From: Porogramme epimiltina
Lineage: Eukaryota > Basidiomycota > Agaricomycetes > Polyporales > Polyporaceae
Assembly (NCBI GenBank): GCA_900155495.1
Contig: FTLJ01000094.1
Span: 124,001 to 188,000 of the forward strand
DNA: 64,000 nucleotides
Reading direction: 5' to 3'
Shown: positions 1-12,272 of the stretch, piece by piece
Numbering within the stretch: the first letter of the stretch is position 1
Layout of the letters: each line of letters opens with the position of its first letter
Notes under the pieces: model-generated
Database searches by the model: none
The model's input: only the letters and a program-made list of their open reading frames with translations
What the model was told of the DNA's origin: nothing
Program-made: the position numbers and the translations under genes

Positions 1-851
1 TGCTTCCCGACTTGGATTTTCGTTAGCTCCTTATCTTCAAGCCAAGGACGTGGGTTTGAAACGTACACAAATACGCGCGGTACATGAAGAAACTGAAAGC
101 AGTGAACAAACGCAACGCCGACGAGGATAGCAGAACATACATCTCTGAAGCAAAGATAACAGCTCCCTACACGACCACACGCGTAAGCAAGTTGTTGCAT
201 TTAGAGGGCTAATCCATACCGTTGTGATACCTAGACTCTGTAGGTACTGTTAGCCTTCGAACTTTGAATAGAAAGGCATCTGATATACCTCCAAGGACCT
301 ATAGGGTGTAACGTTGTGAGACATGAGTCTAGAGGTAAAGAGGTTCAGGTGTTACTCACCACGTCCCGTGAAGCAGAGCTTCCGGATTGAAGTAACTGGT
401 CACCAGTGCGAAGTAGCTGCCCATAAATTAAGTAAGAAGTAATAAAACGCGGAGACAGGGAAAATGAGACCAAATGTTCATGACCACTACGCTGTGAATA
501 GTCTCCAAAACACTTGGAACCGTAGTCAGAACCTCTTCCTCGCGTCTGCAAGGATAAGATCTTACAGAACGACGATAACCTCCCAATGCACTGGTTAGGC
601 TTGAATAGAAAGGTAGAATGGAGTTGGACGCTTACCAAGGCCTTGATGGAGCGCATGTCTGTGGGATAGGCCCTGAAGTACTTGTAGCATTGATTGACAG
701 TCCATCCGTACTGCCTATGTCAGACACATGTCAAAAAAGGTACGCGTGGAGGATACAGCAATACTAACATCATCCCGAGTAGGGTGCCAATGAGCATCGC
801 GCCCATAGTGTTGTTGAGCGACGGGATTGGAGGCGGGGTTGGAAGAGACAT
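1..851 (-). CDS. DUF6534-type membrane protein, copy A (cut by left edge)
   Basis: Five-prime part of a leftward gene of the fungal DUF6534 family, multi-pass membrane proteins of unknown function. The ATG is at 851-849. Exon 1 encodes LNNTMGAMLIGTLLGMM, the usual first membrane segment. After a short intron comes QYGWTVNQCYKYFRAYP, the family's Y-x-W/R-YFR-YP motif. A later exon reads ETIHSVVVMNI and joins over an intron to CYFALVTSYFNPEALLHGTW, which is very typical of the family. The rest, including the DUF6534 domain proper, could not be followed clearly to base 1, so the gene may continue beyond the window or be decayed. It points away from the DMT transporter at 2278, the same arrangement as copy D and the second DMT gene. 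What is seen: the N-terminal motifs. Function is unknown. Confidence 0.6.
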
Positions 852-2277
852 GGCAGCCGAAGGTGGAGATGTGAACCGGTTCCAAAGGAGCTATTATATG
901 TGAAGCTACCAAAACCTAGTATCCGCGAGGGCGTGAGGATACCTTATTGAGTGCCGATTATCGGCACTCACCTCTTCGCTTACTCTCCGCGGCCCACACC
1001 AGGATGGCGAGCGTTTCATTTGACGTGGACCGTCTTCTCACATCATGAATCAGCGTCAATGTTGCAGCTCGTAGCAGATTGAGAATGCCCCAGAGCCCAG
1101 GTTTTCGGACATTCGAAGGTAGACTGGCATGATCCGGCAAGCCGACGGGCTTCCATTAAACGAGCTGCCGCCTTCGAGCGAAGCCGTCTAATCATAATGC
1201 CAAAGCCTGTGATATCTGAGCATTTCAGAGCAAGGAATGGGCTTTACAGAAAGCTTTGCACACCTGGATTCACGTTCTCATTCAACAACCAAGTACTACC
1301 GCGGCTGAGCAGGACTTGCTAAATGCAAGTCCCCGTCTTATTTGCGCCGCGGCCCACCTAGCTGGTGCATTGATGAAGATCATCAGATGGATACCAGAGA
1401 GCTTTGTGAACAAGGTTTGTTCCTGTGGGCAAGGCGAGGATAGTCGGATGTGGATATTGGGTCTCTACTCCAAGGGCCTGCGAGAAGTACTAGGGTGGAA
1501 ATCAAACCAACCCGTTGTCGGAGCGCCCATCGCGTCCTTGTCTAACGCCACGTGTCAAGGCCCCCTGGCGCTCGCACCCTAGGCCAGGCTGCTGCAACGG
1601 CTATGACGGTAGCTCGTCTGTCCCAGTGTTGACGTCCAACAGAAACACTACACGGCGCCCTTAAACTTGAGCGGGACGACCACTAGACGCACAACATGCC
1701 GTTGAACGTCGAACCTACATAGCATCGGACAATGCGAGGAGCCCTCCTATCGCCGGCGGCACCAAGATGCCGCCGGCCTGCAATGCTTCTGAATATCAAG
1801 AGGTATGTGATTGTGTTTAGTTCTTTGTGGGAGAAGGAGAACAGCATGACCAAGGAACAGTGCCCATAGCACTTTCTGCGTCCGCGAAGCCGTGTGTGCA
1901 TCAGATCCTGTTGCTCCGAAATAGGCTGCTGCATCCTCGCTCTCAAGCGGCGCCCCAAACACAAACTCGTCCCCAAGTAATTATTGGTGACGGGACAAGA
2001 GCACAATGTAAGGAACAATCGGATAAGACGAGCCCTTCTGAACGATAGCTCACTTCTTTGCATAGATATCCTAAACACACGCGCCGAAGATCATCGGCCG
2101 TGGGATGCCACTGTGCGGGAATACACGGCGGATCCTGTAACATTCAGCGACAATCCAACTTTAGAACAGCCAGCTTCCACGGGGCCAGTGCCTTCATATT
2201 CGACACCCCCTTAATTCCCACATAAGCATGCCCTCCGCCACTTGTCTCAGGCTGCGAGTGCCACGTTTGGTGACCGT
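852..2277. other. Intergenic, no recognisable gene
   Basis: Short open frames occur on both strands (for example 1256-1582 plus and 2078-1683 minus), but none shows a recognisable domain, a splice pattern or a coding-like amino-acid makeup. The stretch lies between two divergent genes and probably contains their promoters. Confidence 0.4.
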
Positions 2278-4250
2278 ATGATGAGGTCTGGTGAGCTGTT
2301 CGTCCATGCGCTCCTCCGTCTTTATCTCAATCTGGCGGTTTAAGATACTACTGAATGCACACACCAATCGCCGTCTCAAGTCCTGGAGTCGTCTCACAGA
2401 CGAACTGCCAGGTCACGGTGGAGGCTATCACTCTTCGCTGATACCTGCACGGATTTCTTCAAGGAGAATACGGGTCTGCTCCTTGTAGCTCTATCGCAAG
2501 CCTTCGCGTCACTCATGGGGGTGTTGGTGAAGAAGCTTAGCGAGTTTGATGACCCTGTGCATCCATTCGAGGTTTGTGTTGCGCTTATCTCTGACCTCAT
2601 CCCGCTCATCCTAAGTTATGTCTCTTACAGTTGATCTTCGTGAGGATGGTCATGACTTGGGCTGTTTCTGTGGCGTACATGTACGTTCTTTCTCTGATGG
2701 ATGGGATCAGGTTTTTCTGATCATCTTCTCCTTTTACCATCCTATAGGTCGTCCACTAAAGTTCCTCACCCGATCTGCGGCCCCCCCGGCGTTCGGCTAT
2801 TGCTCGTACTCAGAGGCTTCTCAGGGTTAGTAAGCTACCCAGGTTACTCTGCCTACTTTGCGTGCTCATGTGGTCTTCACTCGTCTAGCTTCGTAGGCCT
2901 ATTCGGGATGTATTATTCTCTGCAGTATCTATCCCTCTCCGATGCCACGGTTCTGTCGTTCCTGGCTCCCATGTGTACTGCAGTAACAGGAGCACTTCTT
3001 CTGAAAGAAGAACTCACTCTGAGACAGGTCATCGCTAGCAGTGAGTGCCCGACACTTGCCTACACGCATCGTCCCTCGCGCTGACCCACGAGCTCTCTTC
3101 TCTGACCCTAGTGTTCAGCTTCGCCGGGGTAGTCCTTATCGCCCGTCCTGAGTTCATTTTTGGGCGACATGCTCAAGACATAGATTCTCCAGGCCGAGGC
3201 GAGGGGCGCGGCGTCACTCCTGCGCAACGTATTGCGGCAGTCGGGTGCGTCTAGTGCTCGCTAGCCTTCCACTTGTCCCAGCTAAAGCTACCATTTTCAG
3301 GGTCGCGCTCCTCGGAGTCGTGGGGGCCACCGTGGTGTGTGCGTTACTATTCTTCATGCTGCCTGCGGCCGCCCTCATAGACATTGACTCACCTACGGCC
3401 ACCTTACAGACACCACAATTCGTGCTATCGGCAAGCGCATACACCCTATGCATAGCATGGTCGCGTTCTCTTCCGCGTGCATTATCACCTCGCCTGTTGC
3501 GTATGTCCATGCAAAACTATTCTGTGTATTCGAGGAAGCTCATTGTGTATACGCACCCACTGTTCACATAGGATGATCGTTACCCGAACGCCTGTCGTTA
3601 TTCCCGACAACCTTCCGCAGGTACTTATGATTCTAGGTGTCAGCGTGTGTGGATTCGGTGGCCAGGTACGCCCACAACGAACGTATTTTTCCAACCCCCA
3701 AATCACTAAATAGCGCCATACTAGATGTTCATGACCACAGGTCTCCAGCGAGAAACGGCAGGACGAGGAACGATGGCTGTCTACGTCCAGGTGAGCCTAT
3801 AACCTCTCCGCATCCCCGTGGTTGTAGCTCACGACCTACGCACAGGTGGTATTCGCCCTCATATTCCAGCGAGTCTTCTTCCACACCACGCCTCCTCCGC
3901 TATCTATCGTCGGCACAGCCATCATACTGTCCTCCGCAATATACGTGGCTGTGAGCTAACTCATGACTATATACCGTGCGGAACTCTAATTGCCTTATCA
4001 GCTTACGAAGAGAAAGGCTTCTGAGGGTGCCGGCAAAGGTACTTCGAGTTCCGAAGATGCCGAACTCGAAGAATGCCTCCTTGCGACGAGCCATGACCCC
4101 GACCCGGAGGCTGGAAACTACGAGCTGGGTAAGGTGGTACACGGGCTTGAGCCAGCGGAGAAAGTTGGGCAGACATCTGTAGTTTCCGAACTAGAAGGCG
4201 AGAGCAAATCAGGCTCGTCAGAGACGGTGGTCGCTCGCGAGGACGTTTGA
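2278..4250 (+). CDS. EamA/DMT-family membrane transporter, copy 1
   Basis: Drug/metabolite-transporter superfamily protein with two EamA halves, similar to SLC35G-type carriers; the substrate is unknown. The spliced reading frame is open from the first membrane segment (NTGLLLVALSQAFASLMGV) through VRMVMTWAVSVAYM, FVGLFGMYYSLQYLSLSDAT, VFSFAGVVLIARPEFIFGR, VTRTPVVIPDNLPQVLMILG and GLQRETAGRGTMAVYVQ to a hydrophilic, acidic C-terminal tail ending at 4248-4250. The start is uncertain: the exon with the first membrane segment has no in-frame ATG, and a 13-base first exon at 2278-2290 (ATG ATG AGG TCT G) spliced to 2381 fits the phase. The N-terminus is therefore much shorter than in copy 2 (18804). 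It is close to copy 2 in sequence and less close to copy 3 (44656). It converges with the chitinase gene, whose stop is about 170 bp away. Confidence 0.75.
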
Positions 4251-4416
4251 AGTCAAAGTAGGATTGCGACATCCTCTTGGCTGGCGGTGCTACTACTACT
4301 TTACTCCCTCTACACTAACGCTCGTTATCTCATCAACTTTCCTCTTCGTGCCGAGATCCGCCTCAGTTGAATGAAGCCTGGCTGCTGATGTGACGTACAA
4401 GTGCGTCGAGCTTGGG

Positions 4417-7373
4417 TTACTGGAAGCCGGAGAGGGGAGGAGGCCAAATGCCGACACCGACGTGAACATGCTAGTGTGCCTAATGAAGATCTATCGACCA
4501 TCGTGCACTCACATTCGGCGAGGCTTGATCAAGAGACCTGAGTTATCGTCACATTCATCAGACGCAATCGAAGAAGGTGAGCTTCAGGGAGGCATACCAT
4601 ACGAAAGATCCCCCGAAGCAGGCGCCTTTGGCGAAATCTTGCTTGGCTCTGTAGGTAGGTTCCGTTAAGACATGGTTTTAGCTGGGCAGGCAGGCCCCCG
4701 TCAGGGTACGTACGCCCATGTGTCTGCTTGGTCAAACGTAACTAAATCGCCGTTCTGAAGATTATAGATGAGCGCGTTGTAAGCGGTGCGTCATGGCGGG
4801 TTGCGTACTTGATCATCAAACCAGTACGTTTCGCTTGGACTGTCGAAGGTGGCTCTGGCCCCCTCCGACTGGAGGATACTGAGAAGCTCGAATTGAGCAA
4901 GGATACCGGACGCGTCGGTACATGGGCCAGGAGAGCCTCCCCCGACCATCTGCACGATCAATGGGATCAATGGGAGGCACACGGTGATTACGAATTTGTT
5001 ATACCGTGCAGTTGTATCCTGAGCAGCCCGCACCCGCGAGTTGAAAGGTGCGACCATACCAGGCAAGCCCTATTCGAGTCAAACACAACCGTTGATAAAA
5101 CCCACGTGACCACCAATAATGCTGTTGACATACCAAGGTTTACTGGTGAACATGCCCTCGGATTAGCGTCCACAGCGCGCGTAAGTGGTCTCAAGTAAAA
5201 TTACCTTTGGAGAGATCGATTCCAGCGCGGACATAGAGGAGCGTGCTATCGCGCATGTCCAAAATAGAGGTATGGGGGTTTGTCACTGGCGCTTGACCTG
5301 CCACATCTGTGTCCCACGGGCCGTGATAATCGTACGCTATAGGAGCGCAGTTTCTCAATGTGGTTTTGCTGTTGTGACACGAAATAACACGCACACATCA
5401 TGTTGATATACGTCACATTCATCGCAATCTTGTTAATTTCGAACCCTTGTAGGAACCAATAGCCTGCGGGGGCGGCTGATGACGCGCAGAGGGTAAGCAC
5501 AGATACGTTTATTCAGGGCGAAGCGCGGTAAAGAGACGAACCGACAGAGATCACGGCTGACGGCAAGGCGTTCCGTAGCTCTCCGAAGAACGCAGTGAGG
5601 TTGGGGGTATCTAGCCCGCGGCAAAAGTTATGTGAGCCTCAAGAATAAGAACGTCAAACGGAACTGCTCACCGGTGGCAGGCGCATTTCGTTCGACTGCC
5701 CCCGGATACTCTGCATTAGAAAGTCAGAACTATTATTTCGTATGATGTCCATTCGGTGACTATACCGAAATCAATATCTGGGGGATGTGAAGATAATGAG
5801 TGCATTGAATAGGACTGAGATGATTATGTGTCGCATACCAATCCCATCCAGATTGAACGTCGAGAGAGCAGACTTAACCGACGAAATGAATGTCGCACGT
5901 GTGGACGAGGAGGAGATCATGAGTGAAAAGAGATCTCTTGTGGGGTCGTCCTCACTGCACGTTCATGAGCTCGAGTTCAAATAGTGTCTAGTTTAGTACG
6001 CACGAGAAAGCCCAGCCGCCAACGGCAAGAACGACTTTCAGACCAGGAACTTGTTCCTTGACCGACACCAGTTCCTCTAGGAGAGGCTTGTCCTCATCGG
6101 CGATCACTGAACGGGAAACGAGAACGGTGAGCATAAGGCCATGCTACAGTTGCGTCACTCACAGAGCTGGCAATCCTGCGTGATTGTAGCGAATGCAAAG
6201 TGTGCATGAGTGTAAGTCGACCAATCTGCTTGACTCGGGGTAAATGCAGAACAGGGCCGCCGTGCTGCCCAGCTTGCCCAGTAGCCGACATTTCTCTTGA
6301 AATTGGATCCTCCACAAGACGGCAAGGTTGGTGTGAAGCAGTTTGAGACGCTAATTGGAGTGGTGAAAAATCGAACCGTTGAGGACAGGCCCACACGTAC
6401 CATGGATTAGAACCCTGCAATGGTATCACATGTCAGATATACTATACTAGCTTGCGACAAGAGCGTGAAACGCCCACCGTAGTTGCGCAGAAATCCTCCG
6501 TCAGACCACAGAATCCGAACGCGCTACAGCACGCGTTGAGAGGGCATGTTGCATTCCCGGGGCTTGCAGGACCGCATTGAAGACTCGGATCGATCCTGCA
6601 GTGCAAAGTTAATATCAAGGTTCTATTCTAAGGCTTAAATACTCACGGAATCGGTGGCGGGTCGCCAGGAGACACACACATGGTGAAGTCAACTTGCAAG
6701 TTAGCACACCCTGTAAAATCGTGTGAGAAGCGGATGTAGAAGACAGGGGGGAAGAGTATTACCATTCCACTTGTATGTGTTTGCATTCCATGTTTCGATG
6801 TCATCTACTGTGATGTCGAACTTGGCAGCGATTGCTACAGGGGACTAGTAGTCAAGCAGTGATTATTGATCAGGGGTTGTAAAAGCTTACCAGCACAGAA
6901 GTCCCCAGGTTGTGTGGTGTACATTGCGCATGTGCCATTGGGAAACGGCGACGGTGAATTGGACGGGAGAGTGCCCGGGGATATGCAGACCTTTTGGCCT
7001 GTGTGGAAGTCAAACGGAGAGCCCCATAAACGGTAATCTGATGTGTGCCTACCGGGTTGAAGTAGAGAACAGTCTAACCCAGGATTGTAAGAAGCAAACT
7101 GAGCTGCTGTAATCCCTGCGGCGGTGTATATATCAAAACTGCGTGACATGTGAACTCAATGCCGGCTGCCAGGGAGCAAAGGGATGGCATTACCACGTGT
7201 TGTACGGTTGACCGACAGTGGCGACTTGACAATCTATTAGTTACAAACCGTGTCAGTGTTGTAACTGAGATGCAAAGGATAGTCTCACCTGTTGCGTAAA
7301 CACAAATGGCTGCAAAAGACAATAGTGCGACGAGGATTTCTACAAGCCTCGTCGTGCTGGGGGAGAGAGCCAT
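4417..7373 (-). CDS. Secreted chitinase: 2 LysM + hevein-type chitin-binding + GH18
   Basis: Predicted extracellular chitinase of the fungal subgroup with LysM domains, hydrolysing beta-1,4-GlcNAc chains. The protein begins with a signal peptide (MALSPSTTRLVEILVALLSF...). LysM 1 follows (YNTCFDIYTAAGITAAQF, ending GQKVCISPG), then LysM 2 (MYTTQPGDFCAAIAAKFDI, ending DFTMCVSPG). A cysteine-rich type 1 chitin-binding module comes next (CPLNACCSAFGFCG). The GH18 barrel starts at RNVGYWASWAARRPC and contains KVVLAVGGWAFS, the catalytic DGIDIDFEYPG, MMSYDYHGPWDT, GLAWYGRTFQL and ACFGGSFVWSLDQ. The catalytic Glu is split by an intron and is preserved. There are many introns, with very small exons around the catalytic motif and a 9-base exon in the V-N-L-G segment. 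All exons examined keep frame, so the gene looks functional. The C-terminal end (stop near 4417) is the least certain part. It is shorter than many ascomycete members. Confidence 0.85.
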
Positions 7374-7416
7374 GTTTGCGACCGTGCTGAGGCGGTCACG
7401 GTTCTGAGGGCAAGTC

Positions 7417-7423
7417 TTTTATA
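7417..7423 (-). promoter_or_regulatory. TATA box of the chitinase gene
   Basis: TATAAAA on the minus strand, about 45 bases upstream of the chitinase ATG at 7373. Position and sequence suit a core promoter; no experimental support. Confidence 0.45.
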
Positions 7424-8925
7424 CGCAACAGGTTTGAATAGGACTCCCAATTGGGTTCAGAAGCATTGCGGAACAGACCTTCCTCTACACGGGCGACACG
7501 CTCCAATGCGGCTGCCTAGTGCATAGCTCGTCCCTAGACCAGGCCGAAGCCGCATGAAGAAACACCTTAATGGTCTCCTGAGCGCGTGGTTAGAATGGAA
7601 GGGGCGGGCTCTATGCGGGACCGAAGGTCAAGATGCCAGTTAGAAAAAGAACATCTGTCAAGCATAGACGACGACGCAGGCGTACCTCCGTCAGATGAGA
7701 GATCAGAAGCTAGGCTAAGAGAGCTTCTAAAAAATTCCTGTACTTCATGTTAGCGATGCCGGTAGCATTGGATGTGCAGCTGACCAGAGCAATATGAGCA
7801 CATGCCATAGAGAGATGATTGGGCTGCTCACTGTAATGGTAGACGACATTGGTCTGCATTGACACTCAGTGCCGCAAATGAGGACGATATTGGGCCTAGT
7901 GGCACATCTCAAGCGCCGTAGTTTTGATACTTGCTTGTCTCTGGACACAATTTCAATGAAGTTTCGAATGCATGCGCCTCTTCGTCCCATTGAACTTGAC
8001 ACAATGAGCAGGCCAGTGGCAGTGGGTCGGCGACTCCGAGGCATGGGTGGCCGTTTTAGTGGCGCCCGGTCCTAAAACCTCCGAGATAACGTGATATTCG
8101 CAAGCGGCTGAAGTTAGCGCTGAAGGGCGCTTGTCACCAACTACTGATCAGACTATGGTGATAGCGGCATTCTGATTCCGCCGATATCACAGTTCAGACG
8201 CTTGAACGGCATAGGGCCCAGCTCTACTGCACTACGGCCCTCCATCCTAGCAATAACGCCGAAGCAAACTCCCCGGACGCCAAGGTACTACAGTGAGCAG
8301 CTCAAAGGAGATAAATTCAGGTTCATTTACTACGGCCGGCTGTCCGAGTACTAGACCTTATTATTCCAAGCCCGGGATGCTCTGATAAATTCAAACTGCC
8401 AGTATCCACAACTTCTAGCGGCTTACACGGCGCACGCACGTTTGCACTATTTGTTGGTGGCTATTCGACAGGCGACGATGTGAGGCGACTTCGGATAAAA
8501 AGAACGTTCGGAGCTTTGGCTTACTTCTTCCTCAACCAGCGCACGCCGAAGAAGAGCGGCTGTGTGAGATGCAATTATGCTGAGATCCATGGACGGTCCA
8601 ATAACATTCCGCGGCAATGCAACTTTAGGATGTCCACCTTCCTCGGGGTCGGCGCCCTCCTTCGTACCCGACACCGTCTTGATTCCCACGTGAACCCCCT
8701 CTCCGTAACCTGCCTCGGACGGCGAGGATCGCATTGGCACGATGATATCCAGTAAGCCATACGACGAGATTGGTGAACAGCCAGATGACGTCAACCGCAC
8801 AGGAAGCTAGGACGTGCGGAGTAGCTCTGACCAGTACTATGTGTGGGATCAAAATTTTATTCTATTGACGGCCGTTGTTCTTGAGAGTACAAAGCGCACG
8901 TGAACGCTAGCTTCGCATTCTGGCG
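7424..8925. other. Intergenic, no recognisable gene
   Basis: Upstream region of the chitinase and downstream of DUF6534 copy B. A 117-codon minus-strand frame (8800-8447) and others are present, but they show no known domain and no consistent exon structure. Nothing supportable seen. Confidence 0.4.
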
Positions 8926-11211
8926 TCATGAGCCAACGTTTTCTACGGGGAAGCCACCATCTTTCTTCCCTCCAATGGACTCTGAGGTGTCGACCGAGAT
9001 AGTCGCGGGGTTGGGCACCTGAATGACGGAAGTCTAAGCACCAGCGATACACCTGTAAGCGGCGGTCGTTTCATAGCAAGACGCTGGGCTCACCGGAAGT
9101 GCGCCGCGGGTAGTATTACTATCAACGGACGAAGCAATCCCACTAAGCTGCAAAGAGGCGTTCGTCTGCGGAGGACGCGTATTGCCTACTTCAACTGTGT
9201 TGCCAAGATGTCTAAGAGTGTTACGAGTGTTGAGACTTGGATAATGAGTCAGAATCTGGGAAACTACTGATGATGAATGTACGGTTACTAACGCCGCCAG
9301 CATAGAGTTTGCATACACTAGAATGTTATTAAATGAGCGTACATCCCACAGAAAAGACAAACACGTACTCTTGGTCGCTACTACTGAAAACCCAGCAAAC
9401 ATAAGGGTATGAGGCTGGGCTACTGACTAAGAGAATGAGAGGGAATGGTCAGCTGAGTATGAATGGAAAGAGAAAGCAGCATAGAATTACATAAACCAGA
9501 GAGAAGATATTGAAGAGGCTAGGTTGAAGGTAATGAACGAGGATAGAAGCGTTATCATCCCTGGGCGGATGAGAGATACCTTGTTAAGGCCCCTTGAAAA
9601 ATATCAGCATTTCGAAAGGTAGACAGTTACGCCGCTCGTGTATCCTGGCGTACCTGTGGTTATTGTGTATAGAATCAAAATATTTATCAGGGAGTCGGAG
9701 CTAAATGCATGAGTCAATGGCATAATCTAAAGGAATACTAGTTTTTTACCGCTTAAACCCGCATCGACTCCTGTAGAGAGATAGTGTCAGCGTCGCCGTA
9801 AGTAGGATATCGGCAGCGGCGCTAGCACCGGTTCCGAGAGAATCTAGCCACTGTTGAGATTTGAAGTGTCGGGTGAATTGGGTTTCTATAAACTGGATGG
9901 CGACTTACTCCAAATGATTCGGCTCCTATCAGGGATGCTGCACTATCACCATGGACACTTCCGGAGAATGAATGAGGATGTTGAGGGTGCCGCACGCAAG
10001 TAATTACGCACAGGAAGATGCCTGTAGCTAAGTGTCGATTTCATACCATATCAGCATAGATCGTTAAGTAGAAAGATACGCTATCGGAAGTATTTCTGAT
10101 ATTCACCAAGTGTGCAGCCTGGGATGAGGAGCGTCACAGTTAGTCCAACGTTTTTGGTACTCGAAAGCCAATGAATGCTTGCTGTGACATACCTAGAGTA
10201 AGAAATACGAGAGTCGTCTGCCAGTGTTCCGAAAACCAATAATTGAGTTCACAGACTTGCAACACGTAGAGACAGACCCTCACCGAGATTGATACGAGGA
10301 TGCGATACTGTTTTGCGACTTCTGTAGGTCAGCGTAACAACACCTCATCAGTCTCGTTGCTGGCTTACACACGTATGCACGATGGACGAAGAAACTAGAC
10401 TCAAAAATAATCATCACCTCTCCTAGTTTAAATGAAAACTAGGCATACAGTTCAGCGGCAAATGTCACCACGCCCTGAAGAGCAACGGTATTGAGCACAA
10501 ACCATAGAATTCTCACTTCGGTATCAGAGAATAATATCAATGCTCACAGTAACAAAACTGTAGCTCTTCCAGAAAAGTGAGATCGATTGATGAGTGTCTG
10601 AGGTTGATGCCACTCTACCTTCAGTCCCCTATTCCGAAACATCCAGTGTTAGATTCAGTGCCAGCTACAATAGCAACGAGCGCCACTCACCACGACGAAC
10701 CTTGAACAAGAGTAACGGGGTTGCCGTGGCTGGTGATAAGGACATAATAGCTGATTCAACATCAGAATAGGGTTTCCTTATGCGGCGGACTTCATCGGGT
10801 GAATCTCCTGACCATACATCCATGATCGCTGCACTGTGAGCAGTCTCCAGTAATCTGCATCATCCGATGAGCTCTTTGTTTTCACAACTAGAGATCTTAC
10901 TACGACTTGCAGAACTATCGCAACCTATAAAAGCCGTTGTAAGATTAGCTGGCGAAGGATAGACAATGAGGTCTAACTTGCCAAAGCTTTTAAAGGTCGT
11001 CTATCACAGCGGAAAGAACGGAAATATTTGTAACATTGATTGGCCGTCCACCCGTATTGTCTAAAGTTGGACCTCCTTCAGTGCTGACATATAGGCTATA
11101 ATTTAATACTCACACCATCCCCATGAAAGAGAAAACGAGGATTGCCCCCAAGGTACTATCGAGTGACGGAAGAGGAGTCTGCCCGGGAGTAGGGAAGCTG
11201 GACAAAGACAT
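8926..11211 (-). CDS. DUF6534-type membrane protein, copy B
   Basis: Leftmost member of a three-gene head-to-tail array. The ATG is at 11211-11209, and exon 1 encodes PSLDSTLGAILVFSFMGMV. The second exon carries QYGWTANQCYKYFRSF, the family motif. Near the end, NNILVYANSMLAAL joins over an intron to LNTRNTLRH, which is the conserved YVNSMLATLNxR end of the DUF6534 domain. The tail runs NTTRGALP and then, after another intron, VPNPATISVDTSESIGG, with a stop at 8928-8926. The middle exons (about 10,900-9,450) were not assigned one by one and that stretch is AT-rich with many stops, so partial decay is possible. Product function is unknown; the family has several membrane spans. Confidence 0.55.
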
Positions 11212-12272
11212 CTTCAGAATACGAGGCTCCGAGAAGGCCATGAGTGGGAATGACCACCCCACTCCACAAGGTTATTATATGGGGTACAACCGCAGGACAA
11301 CCGTCATGATGCCCAATCAGCCTTCTGCACTAAGATTCCTCGAAGGGGGATCTTGACGGGTATACATAAAGTGCTCCAAGACTTACTTCGATTGATATAG
11401 ATTCCCCGACGGTCTCACGTGAACTGCGGACAGTTGGTAGCATGAGCCCCTACACAGCGCCTGACATTAAGGAGGTTCTATGAGTATCGGGAGGCACACG
11501 GTCGTGGGTTTTTACCCCCGAAAGTTCCAACTTACAGATGAGTGGCTCTTTATATAGCCGGCAATGTTAAACATTCACAGCCTCCACATGGGTACAATTT
11601 TGCATGAACTTCCATCAGATTCTTAAATGGCTCCGAAGCGTCAGAGCCTCAGGCTCTGTGCACAATGCACTGGATCTACTATTAGCTTGCGAGTGGTCTA
11701 CAGGCCGGAAGAGCTTGGTACTTACGGCATGAAGGTAAGGAAGGATTAGACGATCTAAGTTGAGATAAACCTTCGTCGGCGCTAGCTGTGAGAGGGTGAA
11801 GAAGTGCGCATCGATACGCGAGAGAAAAGGGACAACGACCAGTAAGGGAGAAGAGTAAAACGAGGCTAGTATTCGTGCTAGCCAAGGTACAGATTAAATA
11901 GCGACAGAGGCGGAAACTATACGAACCCAATATGTGCGAGCCGACAAGACCCAAGAAATATGAGAGGTGGAAAATGATTCTGAGGAAAAAGGAAATCGAG
12001 AAGGGACGTCCGGACGATGATGCGTCGGCACCGCTGTGCAGTATTACCGGCAAGGTCACCACGTCGTTTCTAGGGTTTGAGGGTGCGTGTAGCGCCACAT
12101 GCAGTTGCACAGGCTGGCGTGGGTCAATTTAGGTGCGTATCTTGGTGCTTTCGATCCTGTGAGCGCGTCGGTTTTGGGTGAAATTTGGTCCGGGATTCAT
12201 TGACATGTGCACTGGTGCCGAAGGTCCATCGCGCACCATGCGTATCACCGAGCGGCTCAACGCGCACCAACG
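11212..12272. other. Spacer between DUF6534 copies B and C
   Basis: Contains a 142-codon minus-strand frame (12110-11682) with no recognisable domain. Probably promoter of copy B and 3' flank of copy C. Confidence 0.4.

Noticed and set aside
9400..10950. Non-coding AT-rich stretch as a transposon remnant
   Set aside because: No terminal repeats or transposase-like frames seen; it lies inside DUF6534 copy B, whose two ends are clear.
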